Positions 16,039 through 23,940 of a stretch of 34,209 nt of DNA are shown piece by piece. This DNA is from Desulfobacter curvatus DSM 3379. Lineage in GTDB: Bacteria; Desulfobacterota; Desulfobacteria; Desulfobacterales; Desulfobacteraceae. Below the pieces are notes generated by a model. That model ran no database searches, was not told the DNA's origin, and worked only from the letters and a program-made list of their open reading frames with translations. The translations under genes and the position numbers were made by a program. Within the stretch, counting starts at the first letter, position 1. The number at the start of each line of letters is the position of its first letter. The stretch covers positions 1 to 34,209 of the forward strand of contig NZ_KB893091.1 in NCBI RefSeq assembly GCF_000373985.1, given 5' to 3'.

Positions 16039-16054
16039 TATGAAAGTAAAACCT

Positions 16055-16085
16055 TAAGGAGGTGATTTTGTCGGAGAATGTGTAG
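16055..16085 (+). CDS. possible 5-codon leader peptide with full-length Shine-Dalgarno
   Basis: TAAGGAGGTGA at 16055-16065 is a perfect complement of the 16S rRNA 3' tail. It is followed after 2 nt by TTG TCG GAG AAT GTG and a TAG stop at 16083-16085. An alternative reading starts at ATG 16079 (11 codons). The lipoprotein gene begins 45 bp later with its own AAAGGAG. It may be a leader peptide or a ribosome standby site, or the stub of a deleted gene. Confidence 0.25.
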
Positions 16086-16130
16086 TTATACCTTTCGAAA
16101 ATATGAATTTTAATTTAAAGGAGTCCTTTT

Positions 16131-16487
16131 ATGTTGCGATATTCTATAGTTTTTTATGTTACGATTATTCTTTCATCTTTTTTATTTTTGACGGGTTGTG
16201 CTTCTAAATTTGAACTGATAGCTCCAGAACCGCCGGTTAAATATGAAAAACTTGGCAAAGTATCAGGTTCTGCAACAGGTTCTCTTGGTGTTGCAGGTAC
16301 CGCATACTATGTTGTCCCAATGGCACTCAATTCTCGTGTTAATAGAGCTTATGAGGATGCACTATCTAAATCACCTGGAGCGACTTCACTTATAGATGTA
16401 ACTTATGAAGAATCATGGTTCTGGTGGATCCTTGGCACTGCAAGAACAGTCACTATTTCAGGTGAAGCTATTAAGGAGGTTAAGTAA
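16131..16487 (+). CDS. small lipoprotein, first of a paralogous pair
   Basis: A 118-aa exported lipoprotein. The signal is FYVTIILSSFLFLTGC with the lipobox cysteine at residue 23. The mature domain starts after a short linker and has the pattern NSRVNRAYEDALSKSPGATSL, then IDVTYEESW, then GTARTVTISGEAIK. The same order of conserved positions (NSR..RA....L........D....ESW....GT..T....A) is found in the next gene, so the two are tandem paralogues. This layout resembles small periplasmic lipoproteins with a heterocyst- or TRL-like fold, but the family is not certain. AAAGGAG precedes ATG. The stop overlaps the next start (TAATG). Confidence 0.82.
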   Translation: MLRYSIVFYVTIILSSFLFLTGCASKFELIAPEPPVKYEKLGKVSGSATGSLGVAGTAYYVVPMALNSRVNRAYEDALSKSPGATSLIDVTYEESWFWWILGTARTVTISGEAIKEVK

Positions 16488-16834
16488 TGAAAATAAAATT
16501 AAATACGCTTTTAGTTATTCTTATTAGTTTAATCCTGTTTTCTGGCTGTGCTGGACAACCGATAAAATTAAGCTCTTCCCAAGCCCAAGCTGGTCATAAA
16601 AATGTAGATTTTAGCAAGGGGAGAGAGATTTCAGCTACAGCAAGTGGGTTTCAACTTTTACTTTTCATACCTATCCAAATCAATAGCCGCCATGAAAGAG
16701 CACATCAAATGTTGATTGATCAAGCTAAAGGCGATTACATAACAGACATTCAGGTTCAGGAATCATGGAGCTATGGATTTGTTGGAACTGTATATACCAC
16801 GACTCTTAAAGCAATGGCACATCCTTACAAATAA
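16487..16834 (+). CDS. small lipoprotein, second of a paralogous pair
   Basis: A 115-aa lipoprotein with signal LLVILISLILFSGC (cysteine at residue 21). The mature part includes a strand ISATASGFQLLLFIPI, then NSRHERAHQMLIDQAKGDYITDIQVQESW and GTVYTTTLKAMA, which matches the preceding protein position by position. The two likely arose by tandem duplication and then diverged strongly. Translation is coupled through the one-base overlap TAATG, and the upstream AAGGAGG (inside the first gene's end) serves as ribosome site. The function is unknown; joint action in one envelope complex is an inference. Confidence 0.82.
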   Translation: MKIKLNTLLVILISLILFSGCAGQPIKLSSSQAQAGHKNVDFSKGREISATASGFQLLLFIPIQINSRHERAHQMLIDQAKGDYITDIQVQESWSYGFVGTVYTTTLKAMAHPYK

Positions 16835-17066
16835 TTTGCTTTTGAATAGTCATTACCGTTCCAATTTTATGCTATTAATTGCATAAGCAAGAGTGTGTTT
16901 GTATAGGGACGGTGAACACAGAGCCGTTTTTGAAGATTGTACTGCGCATTAAGTGTTTTGGTTATTCATGGTTCTTGCCACGAATCCGCCGCCCCTTATG
17001 TATGTCGTTAAATTTTTGATGAGTTTGAGCTTTTAGGTTGAATAAAAGATTTTTAAAAATACAAGT
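16835..17066. other. intergenic, nothing firm seen
   Basis: About 230 bp between convergent units. A minus-strand frame here (ending GRRIRGKNHE) has no ribosome site and no recognisable domain and is not called. The sequence is AT-rich. Confidence 0.4.
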
Positions 17067-17071
17067 TACTG

Positions 17072-17108
17072 AAAGCCTGTTTTTAAGGGTACATAAAACA
17101 GGCTTTTT
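17072..17108. terminator. terminator between lipoprotein and RdgC-like units
   Basis: AAAGCCTGTTTT (17072-17083) pairs with AAAACAGGCTTT (17095-17106), a 12-bp stem with an 11-base loop. On the + strand TT and an AT-rich run follow, so it should end the lipoprotein transcript. On the - strand it lies just after the RdgC-locus stop. A mutated relative is present at 14463-14500. Confidence 0.7.
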
Positions 17109-17121
17109 AAACAATTTTTTA

Positions 17122-17652
17122 TCAGGATTGAATCCAATCCCTGATAGCATTTAGATCCGATGTATTCCAGTCATCTGAAATTCTTTTCTCGATGAATTTT
17201 AAAAACAGGGTGTCAATAACTTTGATAACCTTCATGATTAAAAAGGTTTTTTCAATAATAAGGCCCTCTATTTCATCCTCTGATGCGGATGTGTCAATGG
17301 TTGGTGTTTTTAAACCGGTGATATTGAAGCTTTCACCTTTGATGGAAAATTTATACTCTTCTTCGCCTATCCTGCAGATCAGGTTCATGTCTGTTACCCA
17401 TGCCCCTTTTTTAAGGGCGGTGGTCCCTTCTTCAAGGCCGGCCTGATCACCTTTAATGGTAATTTTTTCCTTTGATTTATCTCCCAGATTGTTTTCAAGA
17501 CTGATGGAATTTCCAATTTCAAAGGTTACCGGATCTTTTGAACTTGACAGGGCTGTAATATCCTGGTCCGTTTCAACCAGGTACCAGATCCAGGTTAAAA
17601 ATTCGTTGCCTAAAAATCCATATTTATTGTAAGCAGTAGCTATATCCAGCAT
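17122..17652 (-). CDS. RdgC-locus second protein (C-terminal RdgC-like half)
   Basis: A 176-aa protein that looks like the distal half of RdgC-like proteins: YGFLGNEFLTWIWYLVE at residues ~11-27 (the usual 'lGrEFLtWLw' region), then beta-rich segments (ITIKGDQAGLEEGTTALKKGAWVTDMNLIC) and a C-terminal amphipathic helix region. RdgC is a ring-shaped DNA-binding protein that affects RecA-dependent recombination. Its ATG shares one base with the stop of the upstream gene (TAATG), so the two are coupled. It could be a natural split of one ancestral gene, or a subunit. A decayed duplicate of its 3' end lies at 14448-14634. The gene ends before a strong hairpin terminator. Confidence 0.75.
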   Translation of the reverse strand: MLDIATAYNKYGFLGNEFLTWIWYLVETDQDITALSSSKDPVTFEIGNSISLENNLGDKSKEKITIKGDQAGLEEGTTALKKGAWVTDMNLICRIGEEEYKFSIKGESFNITGLKTPTIDTSASEDEIEGLIIEKTFLIMKVIKVIDTLFLKFIEKRISDDWNTSDLNAIRDWIQS

Positions 17653-18272
17653 TATGCACCTTTCTTCATATTTAAGGGCGACAGCGCCAACGCCCTGTCT
17701 TTTTTATCATTTGAAAAATTGCCCAGCTTTTCTACGATTGTATAGGGAAATATTTTGATGGGTTTATGGTCAAAGGATTTGAAAAACAGAGTTTCAAATA
17801 GTTCATTTGCCGCTTTTTGGGTTGAAAACAAAATTAGGTTCTTATCTTCATAATCCCATAACACATCATAAATATTTGGAATGAATGGTGTTTTATGCAT
17901 CAGAATATCAATGACCATCTCCTTTATTTCAGCTTTTTCATTTTTTGAAATAAAGGGTCTGCCGCTCTCTTTCTTTTTTTTCTCCGTTTCAATGGCCATA
18001 TGTTTTTGAACCAGTTTGGCTGGGATTGATTTTTTATCAATGCGCAGGGAAAACGCAAAATAGGTGCCGAATAGAAATGAAGCTGATTCAAAATTCGGAT
18101 TGTACGGGGTTTCAAGTGGGGTCCATCCGGCTGAAATTTCATCGTATTCGTTTTCAATTTCAGGGATGGCGTTTTCAATCAGTCCCCGGCGGACACCTTC
18201 TGCAGCACCGTCAGGAAATTCACCATCAATATAATAACGGCTGATGGAATGGGTGGAAGATATCAATCCCAT
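17652..18272 (-). CDS. RdgC family protein (N-terminal/core half)
   Basis: A 206-aa protein matching the RdgC family core: MGLISSTHSISRYYIDG at the start, EISAGWTPLETP (~45), FGTYFAFSLRIDKKSIPAKLV (~68-88), then the lysine-rich helix GRPFISKNEKAEIKEMVIDIL (~103-123) and the DVLWDYEDKNLILFSTQKAANELFETLF segment (~140-168). RdgC binds double-stranded DNA non-specifically and limits RecA loading. At 206 residues it is shorter than the ~300-aa E. coli protein; the missing part resembles the next gene. AGAGGAG lies 6 nt before ATG. A tandem pair of hairpin repeats lies just upstream, so its promoter may overlap the repeats. Confidence 0.82.
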   Translation of the reverse strand: MGLISSTHSISRYYIDGEFPDGAAEGVRRGLIENAIPEIENEYDEISAGWTPLETPYNPNFESASFLFGTYFAFSLRIDKKSIPAKLVQKHMAIETEKKKKESGRPFISKNEKAEIKEMVIDILMHKTPFIPNIYDVLWDYEDKNLILFSTQKAANELFETLFFKSFDHKPIKIFPYTIVEKLGNFSNDKKDRALALSPLNMKKGA

Positions 18273-18298
18273 AGTAACTCCTCTTGTTAAATATAAAA

Positions 18299-18387
18299 GT
18301 TATGGGCCGTCCTTGGTCTATTTACACCCAGGCTTCGGCCCACAACAAAGATAGAAAGAATCCAGTTACTTGCTGGAGGCTTTCATA
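18299..18387 (+). repeat. two-hairpin intergenic element, copy C1
   Basis: First unit of a second tandem pair. The 5' end is worn (GTTATGGGCCG instead of TAACGGCC). Hairpin 1: TGGGCCG/CGGCCCA, a perfect 7 bp, with inner CCTTGG/CCCAGG. Hairpin 2 is of the second type, TCCAG/CTGGA within GAAAG/CTTTC. The repeat reads opposite to the genes on both sides. Confidence 0.85.
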
Positions 18388-18481
18388 TAACAGCCATGGG
18401 CTGATCTGGTCTATCGAGACCCAGACTCAGCCCACAACGAATATTAAAAGATCTGTGTAGGTTACACAGATCTTTCATATA
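18388..18481 (+). repeat. two-hairpin intergenic element, copy C2
   Basis: Begins TAACAGCC directly after C1, as A2 does after A1. Hairpin 1: TGGGCTGA/TCAGCCCA, a perfect 8 bp, inner TCTGG/CCAGA, a matched pair of changes against CCTGG/CCAGG elsewhere. Hairpin 2 is of the first type and is the best example: AAAGATCTGTGTA with TACACAGATCTTT, a perfect 13 bp. C1 and C2 thus mix the two hairpin-2 types in one tandem. Confidence 0.87.
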
Positions 18482-18511
18482 AAAATTTTTTTTGCGTCTC
18501 GTAAAAAAAAA

Positions 18512-18928
18512 TTATTCCACGACCCCTTCTATCTGGAGTCTGACGGACTCTTTTCCAGGTGCATCTGTTCGGACTATGAGTTTCCGCTTGAATGACCTGC
18601 CGCCATAGCCCGAGGTGTCAGCTTTAACATGTATAATGCCTATTCCTCCCGGGGCAACGGTTTTTGGATAATCGGCAACTGTGCAACCGCATGACGTAAC
18701 AACTCGCACGATGGATAATACACTATCCCCGGGATTATTAATAATAAAGTCATGGGTGACCTGTGTTCCTTCGGTTACGTTGCCAAATGAAAATATGGGT
18801 TCCTCTACCATAATATCTGCACCGGCATATGACATGCCTGTTGCAGCCATCCACACAATACAGACTGCAAAAATGATTTTGATTGATACATTTTTTATGT
18901 TGTTATCATTTTTGAATTGCTTAGACAT
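18512..18928 (-). CDS. exported DUF1573 domain protein
   Basis: A 138-aa secreted protein. The signal peptide spans about residues 1-36 (IKIIFAVCIVWMAATGMSYA), with likely cleavage after SYA. The mature part is a single DUF1573 immunoglobulin-like domain: EPIFSFGNVTEGTQVTHDFIINNPGDSVLSI, then the hallmark SCGCTVADYP, then IIHVKADTSGYGG and a final strand pair. The SCGC motif is conserved in the family; its role is not established. The ATG is chosen because AAAGGAG lies 5-6 nt upstream; an in-frame TTG at 19015 would add 29 residues without signal-like character. The gene is flanked by hairpin-repeat copies in opposite orientations. Confidence 0.88.
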   Translation of the reverse strand: MSKQFKNDNNIKNVSIKIIFAVCIVWMAATGMSYAGADIMVEEPIFSFGNVTEGTQVTHDFIINNPGDSVLSIVRVVTSCGCTVADYPKTVAPGGIGIIHVKADTSGYGGRSFKRKLIVRTDAPGKESVRLQIEGVVE

Positions 18929-19059
18929 AGATTCTCCTTTACATGCTTTTTTTATACTATTTGCAAGCCAATCTACCCCACGGGTAAATTTTCGTATACA
19001 CTCAGGTGAAGCCAAAAAAATGATACATAAAAGAAGTTTCTATATTTAAATGAGTTTTT

Positions 19060-19154
19060 TATATGAAAGTCTCCAGCAACTAACTGGATTCTTTCTATTT
19101 TTGTTGTGGGCCGAAGTCCGGGTGTAGATAGACCCGGTCGGCCCATGGCCGTTA
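19060..19154 (-). repeat. two-hairpin intergenic element, copy D
   Basis: Read on the minus strand, it starts TAACGGCCATGGGCCGA. Hairpin 1: TGGGCCGA/TCGGCCCA, a perfect 8 bp, with the inner stem changed on both sides to CCGGG/CCCGG. Hairpin 2: TCCAG/CTGGA within GAAAG/CTTTC. It lies downstream of the acyl-CoA synthetase gene in sense orientation, 91 bp after its stop, and faces copies C1/C2 across the DUF1573 gene. Confidence 0.87.
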
Positions 19155-19245
19155 GAAAAATCAGGTAGTGATTGTTCATCAGTGCCTATCCATAAATCAG
19201 GCATCAATAATAAGATAAAAGAAATCGTTTATCAACGTTGGATCA

Positions 19246-21357
19246 TTAATCCAGAAAGTTCATTTTATATTTTTTCCAGATATCCAGGGCAATGCGCAAG
19301 GGTTTAATCATGGGTACGGTATAGGTATGCAGTTTCCTGTCCGCCATAAAGGTTCTGCAACGGTCCACATATTCGGAAAATCCCCTGGGAGATACAATCA
19401 AAGGCTTGGTCAGTTCCTGTTTAAGCTCCACCAGCCGCTCGGGCAGGTACTCGCTTAAAAGGGGAACCTGCAGGTAGATGGCTGCGATAATCACATCCGT
19501 ATTGGGATCCTTGTCCACAATTCTAATGGCTTCAAGGAGCCGTTCATCCCGGCAGTTACCCAGAAGATCAATGGGGTTGCTGCCTAAATTGCTCAATATT
19601 TTGTCTTTTACTGCCGACAGATCCGGTTTCAGATCTTTTTCAATCAGTTTTTTAAGTTTTTGTTTGGTTTCACAGGTAAATTGCGCCAGGGCCATTCCTT
19701 CTTGCGTAACCTGATCCGCCAGAAGAATACCGGCCCCGCCCCCTACACTGACCACTGCAATCCGGTTACCATATGTTTTGGGCTGGCTGGTGAGAATGGA
19801 CAGTATATTAACTATGATTTTCGGATCCTCTGTAAGTTCTTCAATAAGATAAAAACCGGCTTGGTCACAGCAGGCCCTGAATGCCTCATGGGAACCGGCA
19901 AGGGATGCCGTATGAGATAAGGCTGCCTGGGCCCCGCCTCCCATGCCGCCTTTAATAATCAACACGGGTTTTTTCTTTGCCACCGTTTTTCCCACCTGCA
20001 GCAATTTCAGTCCGTCGGCCACACCTTCCAGATAGACGGCGATAATTTTAATTCTGGGATCATCCCCCATGTGGGACAGTATTTCAGGCACCCCACATAC
20101 CGCGGCGTTTCCGATGGATACCCATTTTCCCAGATTTTGGCGGTCCGCACCCAGCATTTCAAGCAGCTCAAGGCCAATGCCGCCGCTTTGGGATATAACG
20201 CCCAGGCAATTGGACGGGGTAACGGGAACAGACCGCTGTACCGGAATATAGTTGGTGTTCAGCCCTGAAAAATTATCAATCACTCCCATACAGTTGGGGC
20301 CGATGAATGCCACTTTATAGGTTTCGCTTAAGTTTATAAGCTTTTCTTTCAGATCCAAGCGGCCTATTTCTGCAAATCCGTCACTGAAAATAATGGCGCC
20401 TTTACCGCCCAACTTGCAAAATTGCTCAAAAATTAAGACGGTCTTTTCTGAATTCACCGCAAATACGCAGATATCCGGAACCTCTGGCAGGTCGTCAAGA
20501 TTTTGATAACAGGTCAGTCCATGGATGGTTTTCAGTTCAGGGTGAACCGGATAAAGTTTTTCGATTTTCATGCAGTTTTTAAGAATAACCCCGCCCTGGG
20601 TACCTGGCCGGGAAGCACCTACAACGGCTACGGATTCGGCATTAAAAACGGCATCCACACTTTTGCGCTTCCAGTCACTGATCCGCCGCCAGGACGGTGC
20701 CACAAAATCAGGATCCCTTATCAGTCGTGTATCTACAATGGCATATCCGTTTTCATAAACAATAACCGGGTTTAAATCCAGCTCGCAGATGTCAGGATTT
20801 TCCGCCATTAATCCGGATACGCGAATGGTCAGGTCGATGATGGCTTCCCTGTCATATACCTGGCCCCGGAACCCGTCTAACACCTTACCGGCCCGGGTTT
20901 TTTTCAGCATACGTTCCACATCCCGGCGGGTAAGTATACCGATTCCCGGCGCCGCATCTGAAAACAGTTCCACAAAAATGCCACCGACACCCACCATGGT
21001 TATGGGACCAAACCCCGGGTCCTGTCTGGCACCCACGAGAAGTTCAAATCCTTTATCCACCATTTTTTGGACAAGCAGACCCTCATTTTTTTCCCTGGAG
21101 AAACGGCCCATGAGTTTTTCGATTGATTTTACTGCGGATGTAACTTCATCTGGATTTTTCAGATTCAGCCGTACAGCGCCCTGGTCGGATTTATGAATGA
21201 TTTTTTCACAAACCGCTTTGACAACCACCGGATAACCGATAGCTCCAGCGGTTTTTAACGCATCTTCAAGACAAAAGACCTGTTTTCCGGAGGGCAAAAT
21301 GCCATATTGGGACAAAAGCTTGGCACTTTGGTTGAAATCTAACGGATACTTTTTCAC
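19246..21357 (-). CDS. fused ADP-forming acyl-CoA synthetase, second homologue
   Basis: A 703-aa NDP-forming acyl-CoA synthetase, same domain order as the enzyme at 2198 but clearly divergent. ATP-grasp domain at ~1-215 (GYPVVVKAVCEKIIHKSDQGAV near 37; FGPITMVGVGGIFVELFSD near 128; ELDLNPVIVYENG near 193), CoA-binding domain from ~238 (VAVVGASRPGTQGG, later IGPNCMGV), ligase domains from ~385 (VISQSGGIGLELLEM). The active-site histidine is in ALSHTASLAGS. It starts with GTG, with AAGGAT upstream. It follows the radical SAM gene after 31 bp, so it is probably part of the carAB-purF transcript. Substrate unknown (acetate, branched or aromatic acids are all known for the family). Confidence 0.92.
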   Translation of the reverse strand: MKKYPLDFNQSAKLLSQYGILPSGKQVFCLEDALKTAGAIGYPVVVKAVCEKIIHKSDQGAVRLNLKNPDEVTSAVKSIEKLMGRFSREKNEGLLVQKMVDKGFELLVGARQDPGFGPITMVGVGGIFVELFSDAAPGIGILTRRDVERMLKKTRAGKVLDGFRGQVYDREAIIDLTIRVSGLMAENPDICELDLNPVIVYENGYAIVDTRLIRDPDFVAPSWRRISDWKRKSVDAVFNAESVAVVGASRPGTQGGVILKNCMKIEKLYPVHPELKTIHGLTCYQNLDDLPEVPDICVFAVNSEKTVLIFEQFCKLGGKGAIIFSDGFAEIGRLDLKEKLINLSETYKVAFIGPNCMGVIDNFSGLNTNYIPVQRSVPVTPSNCLGVISQSGGIGLELLEMLGADRQNLGKWVSIGNAAVCGVPEILSHMGDDPRIKIIAVYLEGVADGLKLLQVGKTVAKKKPVLIIKGGMGGGAQAALSHTASLAGSHEAFRACCDQAGFYLIEELTEDPKIIVNILSILTSQPKTYGNRIAVVSVGGGAGILLADQVTQEGMALAQFTCETKQKLKKLIEKDLKPDLSAVKDKILSNLGSNPIDLLGNCRDERLLEAIRIVDKDPNTDVIIAAIYLQVPLLSEYLPERLVELKQELTKPLIVSPRGFSEYVDRCRTFMADRKLHTYTVPMIKPLRIALDIWKKYKMNFLD

Positions 21358-21388
21358 TGCACTGTATCCTTTTTTTATGTATTATGTA

Positions 21389-22384
21389 TTAAGGCTGCAG
21401 TTCTTCCTTGAGCATACAACAGGCGATTTTATAGCGGGGGAATTGGTTATCATCATAGGACAGATTTCCCGGCTGTATTAATTTATTCATTACACAACCT
21501 TCGGGAATCTGCAAAGAGAAAAAATTTGTTTCATTTATTTTGGGACGGGGTGTAAGCGTGTTGTTCATTATTTCATAAGAATGAAAGGGAAAATCTTCGC
21601 ATAAAGGACATTGGTACACCCGTCCGTTGGGGAATATAAAATAGTTGTCCGCCACATTGGCAGCACATTCAAAGGTTTCGTCATGGGTAAGAAACACCTT
21701 AGGGTAGGTAACGATAATTCCCTGTTCTGCAATCTTTTCCGCGGTTTTTGGAATGGTCTCCTGCCAGATTGATTTGGATACCTGGTGTCTGGCATCTGTG
21801 TTTTCCGTTTCTCCCCGCAAACCCACCACCTGGATAAAAAACCGAGAAATCCCAAGGCCCTTTACCAATTCAGGCAGCTGTGTGACCTCATGAATATTTT
21901 TTTCAGAGACCGTATAGATCATTGAGCAGGTGAACCCTTTTTCCACAGCCTTGCTGATACCGGACATGACGGCATCAAAACAGCCTTCTCCCCTGATGGT
22001 ATCATTGGTCTCTTTGCTGACACCGTCCAGGGAGAATGAAAAAAAGTCAATCTGATTCGGTGTTATTTTGTCCAGAATGTTGTGAAATAAAAAACCGTTG
22101 GTATCAATGGTGATGGATTTAAATCCCATGGAACCGGCAATGGATACGACTGAAGCAAGATCCGGATGGAGGGTGGGCTCACCCCCTAGAAGAATAAGAT
22201 TGGTATCCTTTGCTTTGGCAGAAAAAATGCCGAGCCAATCTCTAATCGTGTCCAGGGAAAGGGTGTTGCTCCCGTGCTGGTCCCGGTTGATATAGCAATG
22301 GGCACAGCGCAGATTGCACCGGGTCAGTATGTGGAAGAACAGATTGGTACTCTGTCTTGAAAACGCAACGGTTTGTTTTTTCAC
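21389..22384 (-). CDS. radical SAM/SPASM-type protein
   Basis: A 331-aa radical SAM enzyme. The [4Fe-4S] motif CX3CX2C is at Cys23, Cys27 and Cys30 (LTRCNLRCAHCYINRD), followed by LLGGEPTLHPDL and the TIDTNGF strand of the partial barrel. The C-terminal third has further cysteines (FECAANVADNYFIFPNGRVYQCPLCED, GCVMNK, CCMLKE), a SPASM-like pattern for extra Fe-S clusters, as in peptide-modifying or heme-pathway enzymes. No precursor peptide gene was found nearby. GTG is the start; the ribosome site is weak. Located between purF and an acyl-CoA synthetase; the role in that setting is unknown. Confidence 0.88.
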   Translation of the reverse strand: MKKQTVAFSRQSTNLFFHILTRCNLRCAHCYINRDQHGSNTLSLDTIRDWLGIFSAKAKDTNLILLGGEPTLHPDLASVVSIAGSMGFKSITIDTNGFLFHNILDKITPNQIDFFSFSLDGVSKETNDTIRGEGCFDAVMSGISKAVEKGFTCSMIYTVSEKNIHEVTQLPELVKGLGISRFFIQVVGLRGETENTDARHQVSKSIWQETIPKTAEKIAEQGIIVTYPKVFLTHDETFECAANVADNYFIFPNGRVYQCPLCEDFPFHSYEIMNNTLTPRPKINETNFFSLQIPEGCVMNKLIQPGNLSYDDNQFPRYKIACCMLKEELQP

Positions 22385-22467
22385 TTTTATTGGCTAGTCT
22401 GGCTAATGGATTATAAAATGGGCGCCAACGGCGCTTCGTCCTCTTGTTTCCAGTTCCTTGACACCTG

Positions 22468-23922
22468 TTAACCCATACACTGCTTGGTAAAATTAGGATC
22501 AAAAGGCACGGGATAGGTACCGTCAAAACAGGCCTTGCAGAAATTGGCTTCGGGATCATTCACCCCGGAAGCTTCCAGCATGCCTTCAATGGACAGGTAA
22601 TGCAGGGAATCCAGTCCAAGGTACTCAGTCAGTTCATCTAAAGGTTTCTGGGCCGCAATCAACTCTCCCTTGGATGAAAAATCAATGCCGTAGTAACAGG
22701 GAAACTTATGGGGGGGGCAGGATACCCGCATGTGTATTTTTCCGGCACCCAACTCCTTTAGTGCTTTAACACGGGTTTTGGCTGTGGTGCCCCGGATAAT
22801 GGAATCTTCAACAATGATAATATCTTTACCTTTGATCAGTTCCCGTACCGGATTCAGCTTCACCCGCACGGCAAAATCCCGCATGGACTGGGTGGGCTGA
22901 ATGAAACTTCTCCCCACATAGTGATTGCGTATCATGCCCATTTCAAAGGGGATGCCAGATTCTGAGGCATAGCCGATGGCCGCATAGTTGCCGGAGTCTG
23001 GAAACGGCATGACTATATCTGCATCCACATGGGATTCCTGGGCCAGGCGCCTGCCATGTGCCTTTCGCATTTCATAAACGTTTTTGCCGTCAATGGTGGA
23101 GTCGGGCCGGGCAAAATAGATATATTCAAATATGCATAACGATTTTTTGGCAGCCGCATTGGGATGTTTAATACTTTTGATACCGTCTTCATTAATAATA
23201 ACGATTTCACCGGGGTCCAGTTCCCGGATGAATTCGGCCTGGATCAGGTCAAAGGCACAGGTTTCAGACGCCAGTACATAATGCCCGTTCAATTTTCCCA
23301 GAGCCAGGGGCCTGAATCCGTTGGGGTCTTTCATGCCGATGATTTCACCCTTACAGGTGAGCAGAATCATGGAATAGGCCCCTTCGACCTTTGAGGCCGC
23401 CTTTAATACGGCTGATTCATAGTCACCCTTTATCAGGTTTTTGATGAACAGATGCAAAAACACTTCCGAATCCATGGTGGTCTGAAAGATGGAGCCCTTT
23501 TCTTCAAGTTCTTCTCTGATGATGTGGGCGTTGACCAGATTACCGTTGTGGGCCAGGGCATAGGAGCGGTGCCGGTGGTTGACCACAAAAGGCTGGGCAT
23601 TGGCCAGAACGGAATCACCCGTAGTGGAGTAACGGACATGGCCGATGGCAGATCCGCCTTCAATGCGTTCAAGGTCTTCCATATTGAAAATTTCAGGTAC
23701 AAGCCCCATGCCTTTATGGGAGAAAATTTTGTCGTTGACCCCCCGGTTCACGGAGATGCCCGCGCTTTCCTGCCCTCTGTGCTGGAGTGCATAAAGCCCG
23801 AAATAGGTGATTTTCGCCGCTTCCGGGTGTTTATAAAGGCCAAAAACCCCACATTCATCTTTAGGGCGTTCACTTGGCGTGAAAACGGGGCAAGTTTTAC
23901 AATTTGGGTGGATGGTATTCAT
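22468..23922 (-). CDS. purF: amidophosphoribosyltransferase (PurF)
   Basis: A 484-aa first enzyme of purine synthesis: PRPP + glutamine to phosphoribosylamine. The catalytic cysteine is Cys24 in DECGVFGLYKH, so a 23-residue propeptide must be removed; it contains CKTC. Glutaminase motifs follow (LQHRGQESAGI; VRYSTTG; ALAHNGNLVN). The PRPP site is IIIVEDSIIRGTTAK near 360. Cysteines of the Bacillus-type [4Fe-4S] cluster are present (FPCYYGID; NFCKACFDGTYP). Length fits the Fe-S type. It follows carB by 18 bp. A small GCGCC/GGCGC hairpin after the stop (22422-22434) is too short to be called a terminator. Purine repression is likely but no site was identified. Confidence 0.96.
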   Translation of the reverse strand: MNTIHPNCKTCPVFTPSERPKDECGVFGLYKHPEAAKITYFGLYALQHRGQESAGISVNRGVNDKIFSHKGMGLVPEIFNMEDLERIEGGSAIGHVRYSTTGDSVLANAQPFVVNHRHRSYALAHNGNLVNAHIIREELEEKGSIFQTTMDSEVFLHLFIKNLIKGDYESAVLKAASKVEGAYSMILLTCKGEIIGMKDPNGFRPLALGKLNGHYVLASETCAFDLIQAEFIRELDPGEIVIINEDGIKSIKHPNAAAKKSLCIFEYIYFARPDSTIDGKNVYEMRKAHGRRLAQESHVDADIVMPFPDSGNYAAIGYASESGIPFEMGMIRNHYVGRSFIQPTQSMRDFAVRVKLNPVRELIKGKDIIIVEDSIIRGTTAKTRVKALKELGAGKIHMRVSCPPHKFPCYYGIDFSSKGELIAAQKPLDELTEYLGLDSLHYLSIEGMLEASGVNDPEANFCKACFDGTYPVPFDPNFTKQCMG

Positions 23923-23940
23923 TTCTGGTTATCCAATAAT

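Noticed and set aside
16962..17150. 62-codon minus-strand frame after the RdgC locus
   Set aside because: It has no ribosome site or known domain, and it runs through the terminator hairpin at 17072-17106 and into the end of the RdgC-locus gene.
18447..18493. Copy C2 hairpin 2 plus T8 as an ordinary intrinsic terminator
   Set aside because: The T-run starts about 10 nt after the stem, no + strand gene lies upstream, and other copies lack a T-run, so termination is not the shared role.
19680..21200. Several long plus-strand frames opposite the acyl-CoA synthetase, purF and carB genes
   Set aside because: They are antisense readings of well-conserved genes and show no independent motifs.
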